Origin: Brevundimonas sp.
GTDB lineage: Bacteria; Pseudomonadota; Alphaproteobacteria; Caulobacterales; Caulobacteraceae
Direction of reading: 5' to 3'
Assembly: GCA_022712235.1 (NCBI GenBank)
Contig: JALAGW010000061.1
Coordinates: 1 to 6,242, forward strand
DNA: 6,242 nt
Made by a program: the position numbers and the translations under genes. The notes under the pieces are model-generated. The model saw nothing but the letters and a program-made list of their open reading frames with translations. It had not been told where the DNA came from and did not search any database. Below, in pieces: positions 5,790-6,242 of the stretch; positions within the stretch are counted from its first letter, which is position 1; every line of letters begins with the position of its first letter.

Positions 5790-6242
5790 TCAGGTCTCCA
5801 GCGGGACGGTCGGCAGGGTGTTGGGATAGATCCGCTCGATGTCCCCGCCCGCCGCCTTGGCCGATCGCGCCATGCGGAAGGCGTTCACCGGCTGGGTCTC
5901 GCCGATCCACAGGGCGTTGATCAGGTGGTCGGCGTAGGGGTCGTCGGTGTTCGGGTGGATCAGGATCTTCAGTCCCAGATGGTTCAGCATCAGCCAGGGA
6001 ATGACCGTCGGGACCAGTTCGTTGGCGAAGCCGAAATAGAAGGAGGGCGTCGTGTGAGGGCCGCGCGGTCCATCGTTCCATTCTCCCAGCTCGACCTTGA
6101 AGCGATGGATGACCCAGTCGCGCAACCGGGCCGCACGATAGGCCGTGTCCTCATTGAAATAGATGTGGGCGTGATAGCTGCTGATCTCGGTATAGGCGCG
6201 CGGGCCAGCCGGCAGGTCGATGCCGCGCGGCAGGGGCTCGGG
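5790..6242 (-). CDS. DOPA 4,5-dioxygenase family protein, 5' end beyond the window
   Basis: 150 codons are visible. The frame is open to the right edge with no acceptable start codon, so the N-terminus is missing. Counting from the edge, the family motifs are SYHAHIYF (22-29; H24 and H26), GPHTTPSF (61-68; H63), IPWLMLNHLGLKILIHPNT (81-99; H96) and DH (105-106). The histidines fit metal binding in extradiol cleavage of DOPA-like catechols, known mainly from fungal and plant betalain-type enzymes; the substrate of bacterial members is mostly unknown. About 36 residues follow the WIGET stretch (112-116), a longer tail than I recall for compact family members. A TTG at 6125 could be read as a start but would remove the first histidine motif, so it is not used. 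The paralog pair begins 71 bp downstream with its own SD. Family call is firm; substrate is not. Confidence 0.9.
   Translation of the reverse strand, partial: PEPLPRGIDLPAGPRAYTEISSYHAHIYFNEDTAYRAARLRDWVIHRFKVELGEWNDGPRGPHTTPSFYFGFANELVPTVIPWLMLNHLGLKILIHPNTDDPYADHLINALWIGETQPVNAFRMARSAKAAGGDIERIYPNTLPTVPLET

Noticed and set aside
5719..6081. N-terminal extension of the first exported paralog to 242 residues
   Set aside because: It overlaps the dioxygenase gene in another frame. A signal peptide and a strong SD fix the start at 5718.
1..6242. CRISPR array, tRNA/rRNA genes, insertion sequences
   Set aside because: No regularly spaced repeats, tRNA-like cloverleaf, rRNA signatures, transposase motifs or terminal inverted repeats with target duplications were seen on either strand.

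Overview
The window looks like a core chromosomal segment of a GC-rich alphaproteobacterium. Nearly every codon ends in G or C. The minus-strand order dnaB, alr, radA is the arrangement commonly seen in that class. Protein flavour, the DnaB insertion typical of the class, and GANTC (CcrM-type) sites in the radA-side intergenic region suggest Caulobacterales, possibly Brevundimonas. The genus is a guess.

Layout on the minus strand, in direction of transcription (high to low coordinates): a DOPA 4,5-dioxygenase family gene cut by the right edge (5790-6242); two tandem paralogous genes for small exported proteins with a Rap1a/Tai-like C-terminal pattern (5353-5718 and 4904-5296); a 108-bp intergenic region rich in repeats (4796-4903); replicative helicase dnaB (3287-4795); alanine racemase alr (2199-3236); and DNA repair/recombination gene radA (21-1394). 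One plus-strand gene, a Yip1-family membrane protein (1556-2197), sits between alr and radA. It ends one base from the alr stop and diverges from radA across a 161-bp region (1395-1555) carrying a perfect 10-bp inverted repeat.

The core genes serve replication (DnaB), cell-wall precursor supply (Alr makes D-alanine) and recombination repair (RadA). The Yip1-like gene, the exported pair and the dioxygenase are accessory neighbours with no evident shared pathway.

No mobile element, RNA gene or CRISPR array is visible, and I see no clear new defence or biosynthetic system. The points most worth checking are: a 63-bp block in radA whose codon use is unlike the rest of the gene although the protein stays conserved; the tandem exported pair, with a stem-loop that pairs the only SD-like sequence of the second gene to the bases touching its start codon; and the repeat-rich region upstream of dnaB.
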